In this document: in pieces, positions 1 through 5,710 of the stretch
Position numbering within the stretch: position 1 is the first letter of the stretch
Layout of the letters: the number at the start of each line of letters is the position of its first letter
NCBI GenBank assembly: GCA_014379885.1
Contig: JACMKW010000052.1
Coordinates: forward strand, 1 to 5,773
DNA: 5,773 bases
Direction of reading: 5' to 3'
Origin: Rhizobacter sp.
GTDB lineage: Bacteria > Pseudomonadota > Gammaproteobacteria > Burkholderiales > Burkholderiaceae
The notes under the pieces: generated by a model
Told to the model about the DNA's origin: nothing
What the model saw: only the letters and a program-made list of their open reading frames with translations
Database searches by the model: none
Program-made: the position numbers and the translations under genes

Positions 1-1
1 G

Positions 2-409
2 GGCATCAGCGCCGAAGACGTGGCCAAGCGCCTTATCGACTATGGCTTCCACGCGCCTACGCTCAGCTTCCCGGTGGCCGGCACGCTGATGGTCGAACCC
101 ACCGAGAGCGAACCGCTGATCGAGCTCGACCGCTTCTGCGACGCGATGATCGCCATCCGCCAAGAGATCCGCCGCGTCGAACAAGGCGCTTGGCCGCGTG
201 AAGACAACCCGCTCAAAGCTGCACCGCACACTGTGGAGGCACTGCTCAAGGCCGAGTGGCCGCACGCCTACTCGCGAGAAGAAGCGGCCTACCCGGTCAA
301 GACCCTGCGCCGGCAGAAATACTGGGCCCCGGTGGGCCGGGTCGACAACGTCTACGGCGACCGCAACCTCTTCTGCAGCTGCGTGCCGCTGAGCGACTAT
401 GCCAGCTGA
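2..409 (+). CDS. gcvP: Glycine dehydrogenase (decarboxylating), P-protein, C-terminal part
   Basis: The reading frame is open from the left edge (first full codon at base 2) to a TGA at 407-409, giving the last 135 residues. The P-protein is the PLP-dependent subunit of the cytoplasmic glycine cleavage system: it decarboxylates glycine and passes the aminomethyl group to the lipoyl arm of GcvH. I recognise the C-terminal signature: [20 protein letters not shown], then [19 protein letters not shown], and the closing [20 protein letters not shown] segment typical of GcvP ends. The PLP lysine and the N-terminal half lie outside the window. The tail ends normally, so this is the true 3' end and not a truncation. 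gcvT and gcvH would be expected upstream but are not visible. The stop overlaps the 3' end of the convergent membrane-protein gene by 13 bp, and I see no separate terminator. Confidence 0.96.
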   Translation, partial: GISAEDVAKRLIDYGFHAPTLSFPVAGTLMVEPTESEPLIELDRFCDAMIAIRQEIRRVEQGAWPREDNPLKAAPHTVEALLKAEWPHAYSREEAAYPVKTLRRQKYWAPVGRVDNVYGDRNLFCSCVPLSDYAS

Positions 410-816
410 CCCTGCGATCCTCGCGCTGCGCCGGCCCGGCGCAGTGCCATGAACTGCAGTTCGGCGAACACAAGCACCGCGATCACTTGTGCGCCCAGGA
501 AGGCCTGGCCGAGCACGCTGGGCGCGAAGGCCACCCCCGCCGCAATGGCCAGGCACGCCACCGCCCAGGCCAGATTGCCCACCACCAGCAACCACACGGC
601 GTCGCGCCGCACGCTCGCTCGGCGCGCCAGCCAGCCCAGCAAGGCCGCATAGCCAAACAGGCTGAGCCCGGAAGGCACCAGCAGCAGCGCAGGCAGCTGC
701 AAGAGGCCTTGCAGCCACGCACCGCCCAGCACCATCACGGCACCCGCAGCCAAGCTGACGGCGGCGTCCGCCAGAAGAACGCGCCGCAGGAACGAAGAAA
801 TCAACATCTGTGACAT
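397..816 (-). CDS. Small four-helix integral membrane protein of unknown function
   Basis: This encodes 139 residues beginning [21 protein letters not shown] chose the ATG at 816-814 because a GGAG ribosome binding site lies six bases upstream; an in-frame ATG 63 bp further upstream lacks one and would add a polar leader. Four hydrophobic segments are visible at about residues 12-34, 42-64, 73-95 and 101-124. Arg-rich loops lie after helix 2 (RRASVRR) and after helix 4 (LRRAGAARG), suggesting both termini are in the cytoplasm. There is no cleavable signal peptide and no catalytic motif, and I do not recognise a named family. It is divergent from the Xre/MmyB regulator across a 120-bp region holding a perfect palindrome, so it is a likely target of that regulator. 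Its TAG stop (399-397) lies inside the gcvP end. A role in membrane or lipid stress is possible but is only inference. Confidence 0.85.
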   Translation of the reverse strand: MSQMLISSFLRRVLLADAAVSLAAGAVMVLGGAWLQGLLQLPALLLVPSGLSLFGYAALLGWLARRASVRRDAVWLLVVGNLAWAVACLAIAAGVAFAPSVLGQAFLGAQVIAVLVFAELQFMALRRAGAARGSQGQLA

Positions 817-840
817 GAACAGCTCCGGTTGGTTGACCTG

Positions 841-858
841 CCGCCGCGAGTGCGGCGG
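841..858. other. GC-rich hairpin in the leader of the membrane-protein gene
   Basis: CCGCCGC at 841-847 is the exact reverse complement of GCGGCGG at 852-858, with a four-base GAGT loop. The hairpin lies 25 bp upstream of the membrane-protein start, so it would form in that transcript's 5' leader if transcription starts near the palindrome. With seven GC pairs it is stable, but the surroundings are rich in CCG repeats and it may be composition alone. Confidence 0.35.
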
Positions 859-896
859 GCTGGGCAGCATCTTTGCCAACCCGCCGCCGCCAGTCG

Positions 897-913
897 ATGA
901 CCTGTCAGGTCAT
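897..913. promoter_or_regulatory. Perfect 17-bp palindrome, probable operator of the Xre/MmyB regulator
   Basis: ATGACCTG (897-904), a central T (905) and CAGGTCAT (906-913) form a perfect dyad with 8-bp arms. It lies between the divergent membrane-protein and Xre-regulator genes. Its centre is 32 bp before the regulator's first ATG and 89 bp before the membrane-protein ATG, as expected for an autoregulated divergent promoter. The half-site TGACCTG recurs once, at 834-840, on the membrane-gene side. Binding by the adjacent regulator is inferred from position and symmetry. I could not identify convincing -35/-10 boxes for either direction. Confidence 0.75.
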
Positions 914-936
914 GGAAGGCCTGCCCGCTCTGCGCT

Positions 937-1788
937 ATGGTCGATCCCATGCATGCTGCCCTCGCCTCCGCTCTGGCCTCACCATCACAACCCATCGGCG
1001 CCCTGCTGCGTGAATGGCGGCAACGCCGCCGCCTGAGCCAGCTCGATCTGGCGCTCGATGCCGACATCTCCACCCGCCACCTGAGCTATGTGGAAACCGG
1101 CCGCGCCGCACCCAGCCGCGCCATGGTGCTGCACCTGGCCGAGCAGCTCGAGGTGCCGCTGCGCGAGCGCAATGTGCTGCTCACCGCTGCCGGCTATGCG
1201 CCGATTTACCGCGAGCGCACGCTCGACGACCCGGCCCTGCAAGCCGCGCGGGAAGCGGTTGACCTGGTGCTGCGTGCGCACGAGCCCTACCCCGCGCTGG
1301 CGGTGGACCGGCACTGGAACATGCTGTCGCACAACCGCCCGGTGCTGGCGCTGATGGATGGCATTGCCCCCGAGTTGCTGGCGCCGCCGCTCAACGTGCT
1401 GCGCCTGAGCCTGCACCCGCAGGGCATGGCGCCAAAGATCGTCAACCTCTCGGCTTGGCGTACCCACCTCTTCGAACGCCTGCGCCACCAGATTGCCGTC
1501 TGCGCCGACCCGGTGCTCGCCGCCTTGCTCGAAGAGCTGCAAAGCTACCCCGCCCCTCCAGACGACGTGCCCTACGAGGCGATCGCTCTCAACGCTGTGG
1601 CCGTGCCGCTGCAGCTGCGCACCGCCATGGGCGTGCTGTCGTTCATCAGCACCATCACCGTCTTCGGCACGCCGGTGGACATCACCTTGTCGGAGCTGGC
1701 GCTGGAGACGTTTTTTCCGGCCGACCCGTTCACCGCGCAAGCCTTGCGTCACCTGAGTGACGGACAAGCCGCAGCGCAACAGCCATAA
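937..1788 (+). CDS. Xre-family HTH regulator with MmyB-like ligand-binding domain
   Basis: This is a 283-residue cytoplasmic transcription factor. Residues 19-75 form an Xre/Cro helix-turn-helix: IGALLREWRQRRRLSQLDLA, then ISTRHLSYVETGRAAPSRAM, where RHLSYVETGR is the typical recognition-helix region. Residues 76-93 (RERNVLLTAAGYAPIYRER) are the linker characteristic of the MmyB subgroup. About residues 95-265 match the MmyB-like ligand-binding domain (PF17765), with the hallmarks ALAVDRHWNMLSHN, NVLRLSLHPQGMAPKIVN and a closing TLSELALETFFPAD. This PAS-like fold is thought to bind a small hydrophobic ligand; the actual ligand here is unknown. Neither the ATG at 937 nor the in-frame ATG at 949 (MHAALAS) has a good ribosome binding site (a GGAAGG at 914-919 is too far away), so the start is uncertain by four codons. 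The molybdoenzyme gene follows after 24 bp on the same strand, so they probably share an operon. The regulator probably binds the palindrome just upstream. Confidence 0.92.
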   Translation: MVDPMHAALASALASPSQPIGALLREWRQRRRLSQLDLALDADISTRHLSYVETGRAAPSRAMVLHLAEQLEVPLRERNVLLTAAGYAPIYRERTLDDPALQAAREAVDLVLRAHEPYPALAVDRHWNMLSHNRPVLALMDGIAPELLAPPLNVLRLSLHPQGMAPKIVNLSAWRTHLFERLRHQIAVCADPVLAALLEELQSYPAPPDDVPYEAIALNAVAVPLQLRTAMGVLSFISTITVFGTPVDITLSELALETFFPADPFTAQALRHLSDGQAAAQQP

Positions 1789-1800
1789 ACGGCAGACACC

Positions 1801-1805
1801 AGGAG
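1801..1805 (+). promoter_or_regulatory. Ribosome binding site fixing a TTG start
   Basis: AGGAG lies seven bases upstream of the TTG at 1813-1815. It decides the start of the molybdoenzyme: there is no ATG or GTG near enough, and the first iron-sulfur cysteine is only at residue 10, so a later start would remove the cluster site. Confidence 0.85.
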
Positions 1806-1812
1806 ACAAGAA

Positions 1813-4029
1813 TTGACCACCACCGTCGCGCATCGCATCTGCCCCGTTTGTGAAGCTTGTTGCGGGCTCGACGTGCACGTGGAAAGCGGCAAGGTGATCG
1901 CCATCCGCGGCCAAGAGAGCGACGGTTTCAGCAAGGGCTACCTGTGCCCCAAGGGTGTGGCGCTCAAGGATCTGCATGACGACCCCGATCGCCTGCGAAC
2001 ACCACTGATCAAGCGCGACGGCAAGTTCGTGGAAGCAAGCTGGGACGAAGCCTTCGCAGAAATCGAACGCCGCTTGCTGCCGCTGCGCATGGAACATGGC
2101 AACGACGCCGTGGCTGTGTCGGCCGGCAACCCCTCGGGGCACAAGTTCGGGCTGCTGCTCTACTTCGGCCGCCTTCTCAAGGCGCTGGGCTCGCGCAATG
2201 TGTACTCGGCTTCCACACTCGACCAGATGCCCAAGCAGCTCTCCAGCGGCTTGATGTTCGGCAGCTGGCTGTCGATCCCCGTGCCCGACATCGAGCGTTG
2301 CGACTTTCTGCTGATGCTGGGCGCCAACCCGATGGCCAGCAACGGCAGCCTGTGGACGGTGCCCGACTTTCGCGGCAAGGCCCGCGCCATGCACGCGCGC
2401 GGCGGCAAGCTGGTGGTGATCGACCCGCGCCGCACCGAGACCGCCGAGATCGCTGACCGCCACCTGCCCATCCGCCCTGGCGGCGACGCCTTCTTGCTGC
2501 TGGGCATGGTGCACACGCTGTTCGACGAAGGCCTGGTGCGGCTCGGCCGCCTGGCCGAACACCTGGCTGGCGTTGAAGCGCTGCGCGCGGCCGTGCAACC
2601 CTTTTCGGCCGACGCCGTGTCCGCGCGCTGCGGCATCGCGGCTGACACCATTCGCGAGCTCACGCGCCAGCTTGCGCAAGCCGAACGCGCCGCTGTCTAC
2701 GGCCGTCTGGGCACCTGCACGCAAGCGTATGGCTCGCTCGCCAGCTGGCTGATCGACGTGCTCAACGTGCTCACCGGCCACCTTGATGAACCCGGTTGCG
2801 CGATGTTCCCCAAGGCGGCTGCGTTTTCCGCCAACACCGACGGCAAGCCGGGCGTCGGCAAAGGCATCACCACCGGCCGGCATCGCTCACGCGTGAGCGG
2901 CGCGCCAGAAGTGTTCGGCGAGCTGCCTGCCGGCTGCCTGGCCGAAGAGATCGAAACGCCGGGGCCGGGCCAGGTCAAGGCGCTGATCACAATCGCGAGC
3001 AACCCGGTCCTGTCTTCGCCTAACGGAGAGCGGTTGTCGACAGCGATGGACCAGCTCGGCTTCATGCTCAGCATCGACATCTACCTCAACGAAACCAGCC
3101 GCCATGCCGACGTCATCTTGCCCAGCCTGTCGCCGCTGCAAGATAGCCACTACGACGTGGCGCTGCCGCAATTCCAGTACCGCAACTACGTGCGCTACAG
3201 CTCGCCCGCCCTGCCCGCACCGGTAGGGCAGCTGCGCGACTGGCAGATGATGGTCAAGCTGATCGGCATCGTGCAAGGCAAGGGTGCCGAGGCCAATGTG
3301 CAGCAGCTTGACGACGAGATGATGCTGGCCGAGCTGGACCGCAACTTTGGCGAAAAAGCCGGCGCGGTGATGGCAGCGGTATCGCAACACACCGGCCCCG
3401 AGCGACGGCTCGACCTGGCGCTGCGCAGCGGCCCTTATGGCGATGGCTTCGGTCGCAACCCCGAGGGCCTGACCCTGGAGAAAGTAAAAGCCGCGCCGGG
3501 TGGCATCGATCTGGGCGAGCTGCAGCCGCGCGTACCCGAGATGCTGCGCACAGCCAGCGGCAAGATCGAGCTGGCGCCACCGCTGTTGATGGCTGACCTT
3601 GCCCGCGCGGCGCAGGCGCTCAGCGAGCCGCCCCCCGACATGGTGATGGTGAGCCGCCGCCACGTGCGCTCCAACAACAGCTGGATGCACAACCTGCCGC
3701 TGCTGGCCAAGGGGCCGTTCCGCTGCACGGCGCTCGTGCACCCGACCGACGCCCAACGCCTGGGGCTGACAGACGGCTCCACGGCCCGCATTGCCAGCGG
3801 CGTGGGCAGGTTCATCGAGGCGCAGGTGGAGGTCAGCGACAGCATCATGCAAGGCGTGATCAGCCTGCCGCACGGCTGGGGCCACAACCTGCCGGGCGCC
3901 CGGCTCGCACTGGCGTCAGAACGGCCGGGGAGCAACTTCAATGCGGTGCTGGACGAGAATCTGCGCGACCCGCTGTCGGGCAACGCGGTGCTGGGTGGAG
4001 TGGCGGTGCAGGTCAGCGCAATCGCGTAG
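1813..4029 (+). CDS. Molybdopterin-dependent 4Fe-4S oxidoreductase, DMSO-reductase superfamily (Asp at the Mo-ligand position)
   Basis: This 738-residue protein begins at a TTG supported by AGGAG. The N-terminus binds one 4Fe-4S cluster: C10-x2-C13-x3-C17 and C45 (YLCPKG), with K47 matching the lysine that relays electrons between cluster and cofactor in formate dehydrogenase H. Molybdopterin-guanine-dinucleotide segments follow: MLGANPMASN (about 168-177) and VVIDPRRTETAEIADRHLPI (201-220). ITIASNPVLSSPN and ETSRHADVILPS continue the superfamily core, and the C-terminal cofactor-binding domain (about 610-738) has RRHVRSNNSWMHN, LVHPTDAQRLGL and LPHGWGHN. The loop 129-150 aligns without gaps to the E. 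coli FdhH Sec140 loop, placing Asp137 at the metal-ligand position and Gln138 at the catalytic histidine. It is therefore probably not a formate dehydrogenase; Asp ligation is known in NarG-type enzymes. There is no Tat signal, so it is cytoplasmic. No electron-transfer partner or membrane anchor is encoded nearby. Substrate unknown. Confidence 0.93.
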   Translation: MTTTVAHRICPVCEACCGLDVHVESGKVIAIRGQESDGFSKGYLCPKGVALKDLHDDPDRLRTPLIKRDGKFVEASWDEAFAEIERRLLPLRMEHGNDAVAVSAGNPSGHKFGLLLYFGRLLKALGSRNVYSASTLDQMPKQLSSGLMFGSWLSIPVPDIERCDFLLMLGANPMASNGSLWTVPDFRGKARAMHARGGKLVVIDPRRTETAEIADRHLPIRPGGDAFLLLGMVHTLFDEGLVRLGRLAEHLAGVEALRAAVQPFSADAVSARCGIAADTIRELTRQLAQAERAAVYGRLGTCTQAYGSLASWLIDVLNVLTGHLDEPGCAMFPKAAAFSANTDGKPGVGKGITTGRHRSRVSGAPEVFGELPAGCLAEEIETPGPGQVKALITIASNPVLSSPNGERLSTAMDQLGFMLSIDIYLNETSRHADVILPSLSPLQDSHYDVALPQFQYRNYVRYSSPALPAPVGQLRDWQMMVKLIGIVQGKGAEANVQQLDDEMMLAELDRNFGEKAGAVMAAVSQHTGPERRLDLALRSGPYGDGFGRNPEGLTLEKVKAAPGGIDLGELQPRVPEMLRTASGKIELAPPLLMADLARAAQALSEPPPDMVMVSRRHVRSNNSWMHNLPLLAKGPFRCTALVHPTDAQRLGLTDGSTARIASGVGRFIEAQVEVSDSIMQGVISLPHGWGHNLPGARLALASERPGSNFNAVLDENLRDPLSGNAVLGGVAVQVSAIA

Positions 4030-4037
4030 CGCTCTCC

Positions 4038-4139
4038 GTCATTCCCGCGCTTCGAAAGTCTCAGGGGCAGGCCGGGCTGCGCCCGAGCGGGAATCCACAA
4101 CGTGCCGTGATGCTCATATCCCGCCCGCGCGGGAATGAC
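4038..4139. repeat. 102-bp dispersed intergenic repeat with 13-bp perfect terminal inverted arms
   Basis: GTCATTCCCGCGC (4038-4050) is the exact reverse complement of GCGCGGGAATGAC (4127-4139). A third, internal GCGGGAAT (4087-4094) can alternatively pair with ATTCCCGC at 4041-4048. The element fills almost the whole 114-bp gap between two convergent genes. Repeats built on CATTCCCGC/GCGGGAATG are scattered through many betaproteobacterial genomes (the Neisseria dRS3 repeat has a similar ATTCCC/GGGAAT core). It could be a non-autonomous repeat, a bidirectional terminator, or both. No transposase is present. Confidence 0.75.
4119..4134. terminator. GC hairpin, possible transcription terminator between convergent genes
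   Basis: TCCCGC (4119-4124) pairs with GCGGGA (4129-4134) around a four-base CCGC loop. It is placed to end the molybdoenzyme transcript (stop at 4029) or the hydrolase transcript (stop at 4144). There is no T-run on either side, so it is not a classical intrinsic terminator, and it lies inside the larger repeat. Confidence 0.35.
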
Positions 4140-4143
4140 ACGG

Positions 4144-4962
4144 TCAGCGCCCCACTTCCGAGAACTGCGCCGCATTGCTGCGCAGCCAATGGCGCGACAG
4201 CGAATCGTCTTGCTGCCGCGGGTGGAAATCGGGCTTGAAGTACGCAAGCCACGGCTTGTAAGTGCAGCGCACCAGGCCATGCTTGCCGAAAAGGTGAACT
4301 GCGGCACTGCGCCAGGTGCTGAAGCGAAACAGATCGCCGTCGTGCCACAGGTTGCGCACGGTCTGGCGCAGCACGTCGGTGATGAACAGCAGCGTCACGC
4401 GGCGGAACCACTTCACCCGCCAATCGTGGCTGCCGCCCAGCGCCTGGTAGATGTCGAAGGCGGTGCTGCGGTGTTCCGATTCTTCGGAGGCGTGCCACAG
4501 CCACATGGTGCGCAGCCGCGGCTCGGCGCCGTCCAGCGCCTCGGGGTGGCCTAGCATCCACTCGGCCAGGATGGCGGTGAAGTGCTCGGTGGCAGCCGTG
4601 GCGGCCACCAAGTGGCGCGCGTCGACCTGGTCGAACACGGGAGTGCGCTTCTCGATGCGCGCTTCCCAAGTGTTGAGGTAGCCCAGCCTCTCCAGATGAC
4701 CGTTGAAGAGCGCATGGATGCGCCGATGCGTGGCCTCCTGCCCGATGAAGCCCTGCACCTCGGCGGCGTAGCGCTCGCGCTGGCTTTCGGGCAACTGCTT
4801 CATGCCCGCTCGCAGCGAATCGATGAAGAACTGCTCACCGAGCGGGAAGCTCATCGACAAGGCATTGAAAAAAGCGCTGCGAAACGCGTCTCCACCCGCC
4901 CAACGGCGCGGAACGGGGGTTTCGAGGTCGATCAGCAAGCGGCGGACAACGAGGTCGGTCAC
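4144..4962 (-). CDS. Predicted metal-dependent hydrolase (PF10118 / COG3687 type), ferritin-like di-iron pattern
   Basis: This 272-residue protein starts at a GTG (4962-4960), chosen because GGAG lies eight bases upstream and because the encoded start, (M)TDLVVRRLLIDLETPVPRRW, matches how I recall this family beginning. In-frame ATGs at 4989 and 5061 have no ribosome binding site, and the second lies inside the upstream operator. The conserved block GDAFRSAFFNALSMSFPLGE (24-43) followed by QFFIDSLR identifies the family. Potential metal ligands are E43, E76-x2-H79 (QEATHRRIH), E126 (ATEHF) and E161-x2-H164 (ASEESEHRSTAFD). This E/ExxH/E/ExxH pattern is that of ferritin-like di-iron four-helix bundles, so 'hydrolase' may be a misnomer. 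No signal peptide or clear membrane helix is seen, though the aromatic-rich C-terminal third (WRVKWFRRVTLLFITDVLR) could touch a membrane. It is divergent from a TetR regulator that probably represses it. Substrate unknown. Confidence 0.88.
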   Translation of the reverse strand: MTDLVVRRLLIDLETPVPRRWAGGDAFRSAFFNALSMSFPLGEQFFIDSLRAGMKQLPESQRERYAAEVQGFIGQEATHRRIHALFNGHLERLGYLNTWEARIEKRTPVFDQVDARHLVAATAATEHFTAILAEWMLGHPEALDGAEPRLRTMWLWHASEESEHRSTAFDIYQALGGSHDWRVKWFRRVTLLFITDVLRQTVRNLWHDGDLFRFSTWRSAAVHLFGKHGLVRCTYKPWLAYFKPDFHPRQQDDSLSRHWLRSNAAQFSEVGR

Positions 4963-4970
4963 GGCATGGT

Positions 4971-4974
4971 CTCC
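4971..4974 (-). promoter_or_regulatory. Ribosome binding site fixing the GTG start of the hydrolase
   Basis: GGAG on the minus strand (CTCC on the plus strand) sits eight bases before the GTG at 4962. No comparable purine-rich stretch precedes the in-frame ATG at 4989, so this site argues for the shorter protein. Confidence 0.7.
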
Positions 4975-4998
4975 AATGGGAATGAGCATGGTATGGCG

Positions 4999-5016
4999 TG
5001 GTACGGTGCGGTACCA
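4999..5016. promoter_or_regulatory. TetR-type operator, copy 1 (TGGTAC-N6-GTACCA)
   Basis: TGGTAC (4999-5004) and GTACCA (5011-5016) are perfect 6-bp arms around GGTGCG. The layout is identical to copy 2, 44 bp away centre to centre, about four helical turns. It would lie at or just downstream of the hydrolase transcription start predicted from the -35/-10 pair. A further half-site-like TGGTAT lies at 4989-4994, ten bases before the first arm. Binding by the adjacent TetR protein is inferred. Confidence 0.78.
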
Positions 5017-5025
5017 ATGGCGCCC

Positions 5026-5054
5026 AATGTGCCTAGTCGATGTGGTACTGTCAA
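5026..5054 (-). promoter_or_regulatory. Sigma70-like promoter for the hydrolase gene
   Basis: On the minus strand, a perfect TTGACA -35 box occupies 5054-5049. A weak -10 (CACATT, 5031-5026, three of six matches) follows at 17-bp spacing. The predicted start is near 5019, giving a leader of about 55 bases to the GTG at 4962. The -35 box is exactly the spacer of operator copy 2. The -10 is the weak part of this call. Confidence 0.55.
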
Positions 5055-5060
5055 GTACCA
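5043..5060. promoter_or_regulatory. TetR-type operator, copy 2, overlapping the -35 box
   Basis: TGGTAC (5043-5048) and GTACCA (5055-5060) flank TGTCAA. The dyad extends one more pair inward, giving 7-bp arms (TGGTACT/AGTACCA) around GTCA. The spacer TGTCAA is the complement of the TTGACA -35 box of the hydrolase promoter, so a bound repressor would block RNA polymerase there. The site ends 23 bp before the tetR ATG, which also suggests autoregulation. Confidence 0.8.
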
Positions 5061-5083
5061 ATTTGGCATTTTTTGCACTTCAC

Positions 5084-5710
5084 ATGCCCGCTGCTGACAA
5101 CTCCAGCGACCACCGCCGCCGCCTGCTAGATGCCATGGCCGACGCCGTGGCGCACAAAGGCTATGCCGACACCACCATCGCCGACCTGGCAGCCCGCGCC
5201 CGGGTGTCGCGCCGCACCTTTTACGAGCACTTCAGCAGCAAGGAAGAATGCCTGATTGCGCTCTACGAAGCCGCGAGCAGGCAAGCCTTGTCAGTACTGC
5301 GTGAGGCCATAGACCCCGAGCACGACCCGCTCACCCAGGCCGAGCAGGCGATGCGCGCCTACCTGTCGACCATGGCCAGCAACCCGGTGCTGTTGAAGAC
5401 GCTGTTCATCGCCATCCTGGGCCTTGGCAGCGCCGGCCTGCAGGCACGGCGGGGGGTGAACCAGCAGCTGGCTGACCTGATCCTGGAGCTGATCAACCGC
5501 CCGGGCGAGAAGAAGCGCAAACCGCTGCCACCTGCCTTGGCGATGAGCATCGTGGGCGGCATCAACGAGCTGGTGCTTCAGATGATCGAGCAAGACCGCA
5601 TCACCGAACTCACCACACTTGCCGACACCACCGCGCAATTCGTGCGGGCCGTGGTCGATGGCGTGCGCAGTCAGGGCCATTGCTGTCACCGCACGCCACG
5701 GCCGCCCTGA
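5084..5710 (+). CDS. TetR/AcrR-family transcriptional regulator
   Basis: This is a 208-residue cytoplasmic DNA-binding protein. The N-terminal TetR helix-turn-helix spans about residues 9-57: RRRLLDAMADAVAHKGYADT, then TIADLAARARVSRRTFYEHF, then SSKEECLIALY; ARVSRRTFYEHF is the recognition helix. The remainder (about 60-195) is a helical ligand-binding and dimerisation domain, including NPVLLKTLFIAILGLGSAGL and a late SIVGGINELVLQMIEQDR helix. The inducer cannot be read from the sequence. The ATG at 5084 starts exactly where TetR proteins normally start, though no Shine-Dalgarno sequence precedes it (the upstream bases are T-rich). A TTG seven codons earlier is a poorer alternative. The open frame continues much further upstream but is then antisense to the hydrolase. 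The protein ends in an unusual Cys/His/Pro tail, GHCCHRTPRPP. It is divergent from the hydrolase gene, with two matched palindromes between them, so it probably represses both. Confidence 0.93.
   Translation: MPAADNSSDHRRRLLDAMADAVAHKGYADTTIADLAARARVSRRTFYEHFSSKEECLIALYEAASRQALSVLREAIDPEHDPLTQAEQAMRAYLSTMASNPVLLKTLFIAILGLGSAGLQARRGVNQQLADLILELINRPGEKKRKPLPPALAMSIVGGINELVLQMIEQDRITELTTLADTTAQFVRAVVDGVRSQGHCCHRTPRPP

Noticed and set aside
256..813. 185-codon plus-strand frame across the gcvP end and the membrane-protein gene
   Set aside because: The translation is rich in Gln, Arg, His and Ala with no hydrophobic core, and it is out of frame with gcvP. The minus-strand frame encodes a coherent four-helix membrane protein with a ribosome binding site.
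936..949. TATGGT at 936-941 as a -10 box giving a leaderless mRNA starting at the ATG at 949
   Set aside because: No acceptable -35 box lies about 17 bp upstream (TGGAAG matches only three of six), so the evidence is too weak to call a promoter.
1813..1900. Tat signal peptide on the molybdoenzyme
   Set aside because: There is no twin-arginine motif or hydrophobic stretch before the first cluster cysteine at residue 10, so export is not supported.
985..2883. 632-codon open frame on the minus strand opposite the Xre regulator and the molybdoenzyme
   Set aside because: It spans two well-identified genes on the other strand, its His/Gln/Arg/Ala-rich translation matches no fold, and long antisense frames are expected in DNA with this GC bias.
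2887..3885. 332-codon minus-strand open frame opposite the molybdoenzyme
   Set aside because: Low-complexity composition rich in Arg, His, Gln and Ala; it is a shadow of the superfamily-conserved plus-strand gene.
4135..4554. 139-codon plus-strand frame opposite the hydrolase gene
   Set aside because: No ribosome binding site and no recognisable motif; the opposite strand encodes a family with conserved metal-ligand motifs.
4802..5083. 94-codon N-terminal extension of the TetR regulator
   Set aside because: It would be antisense to the hydrolase start and run through both operators. TetR DNA-binding domains begin near the protein start, as they do from the ATG at 5084.
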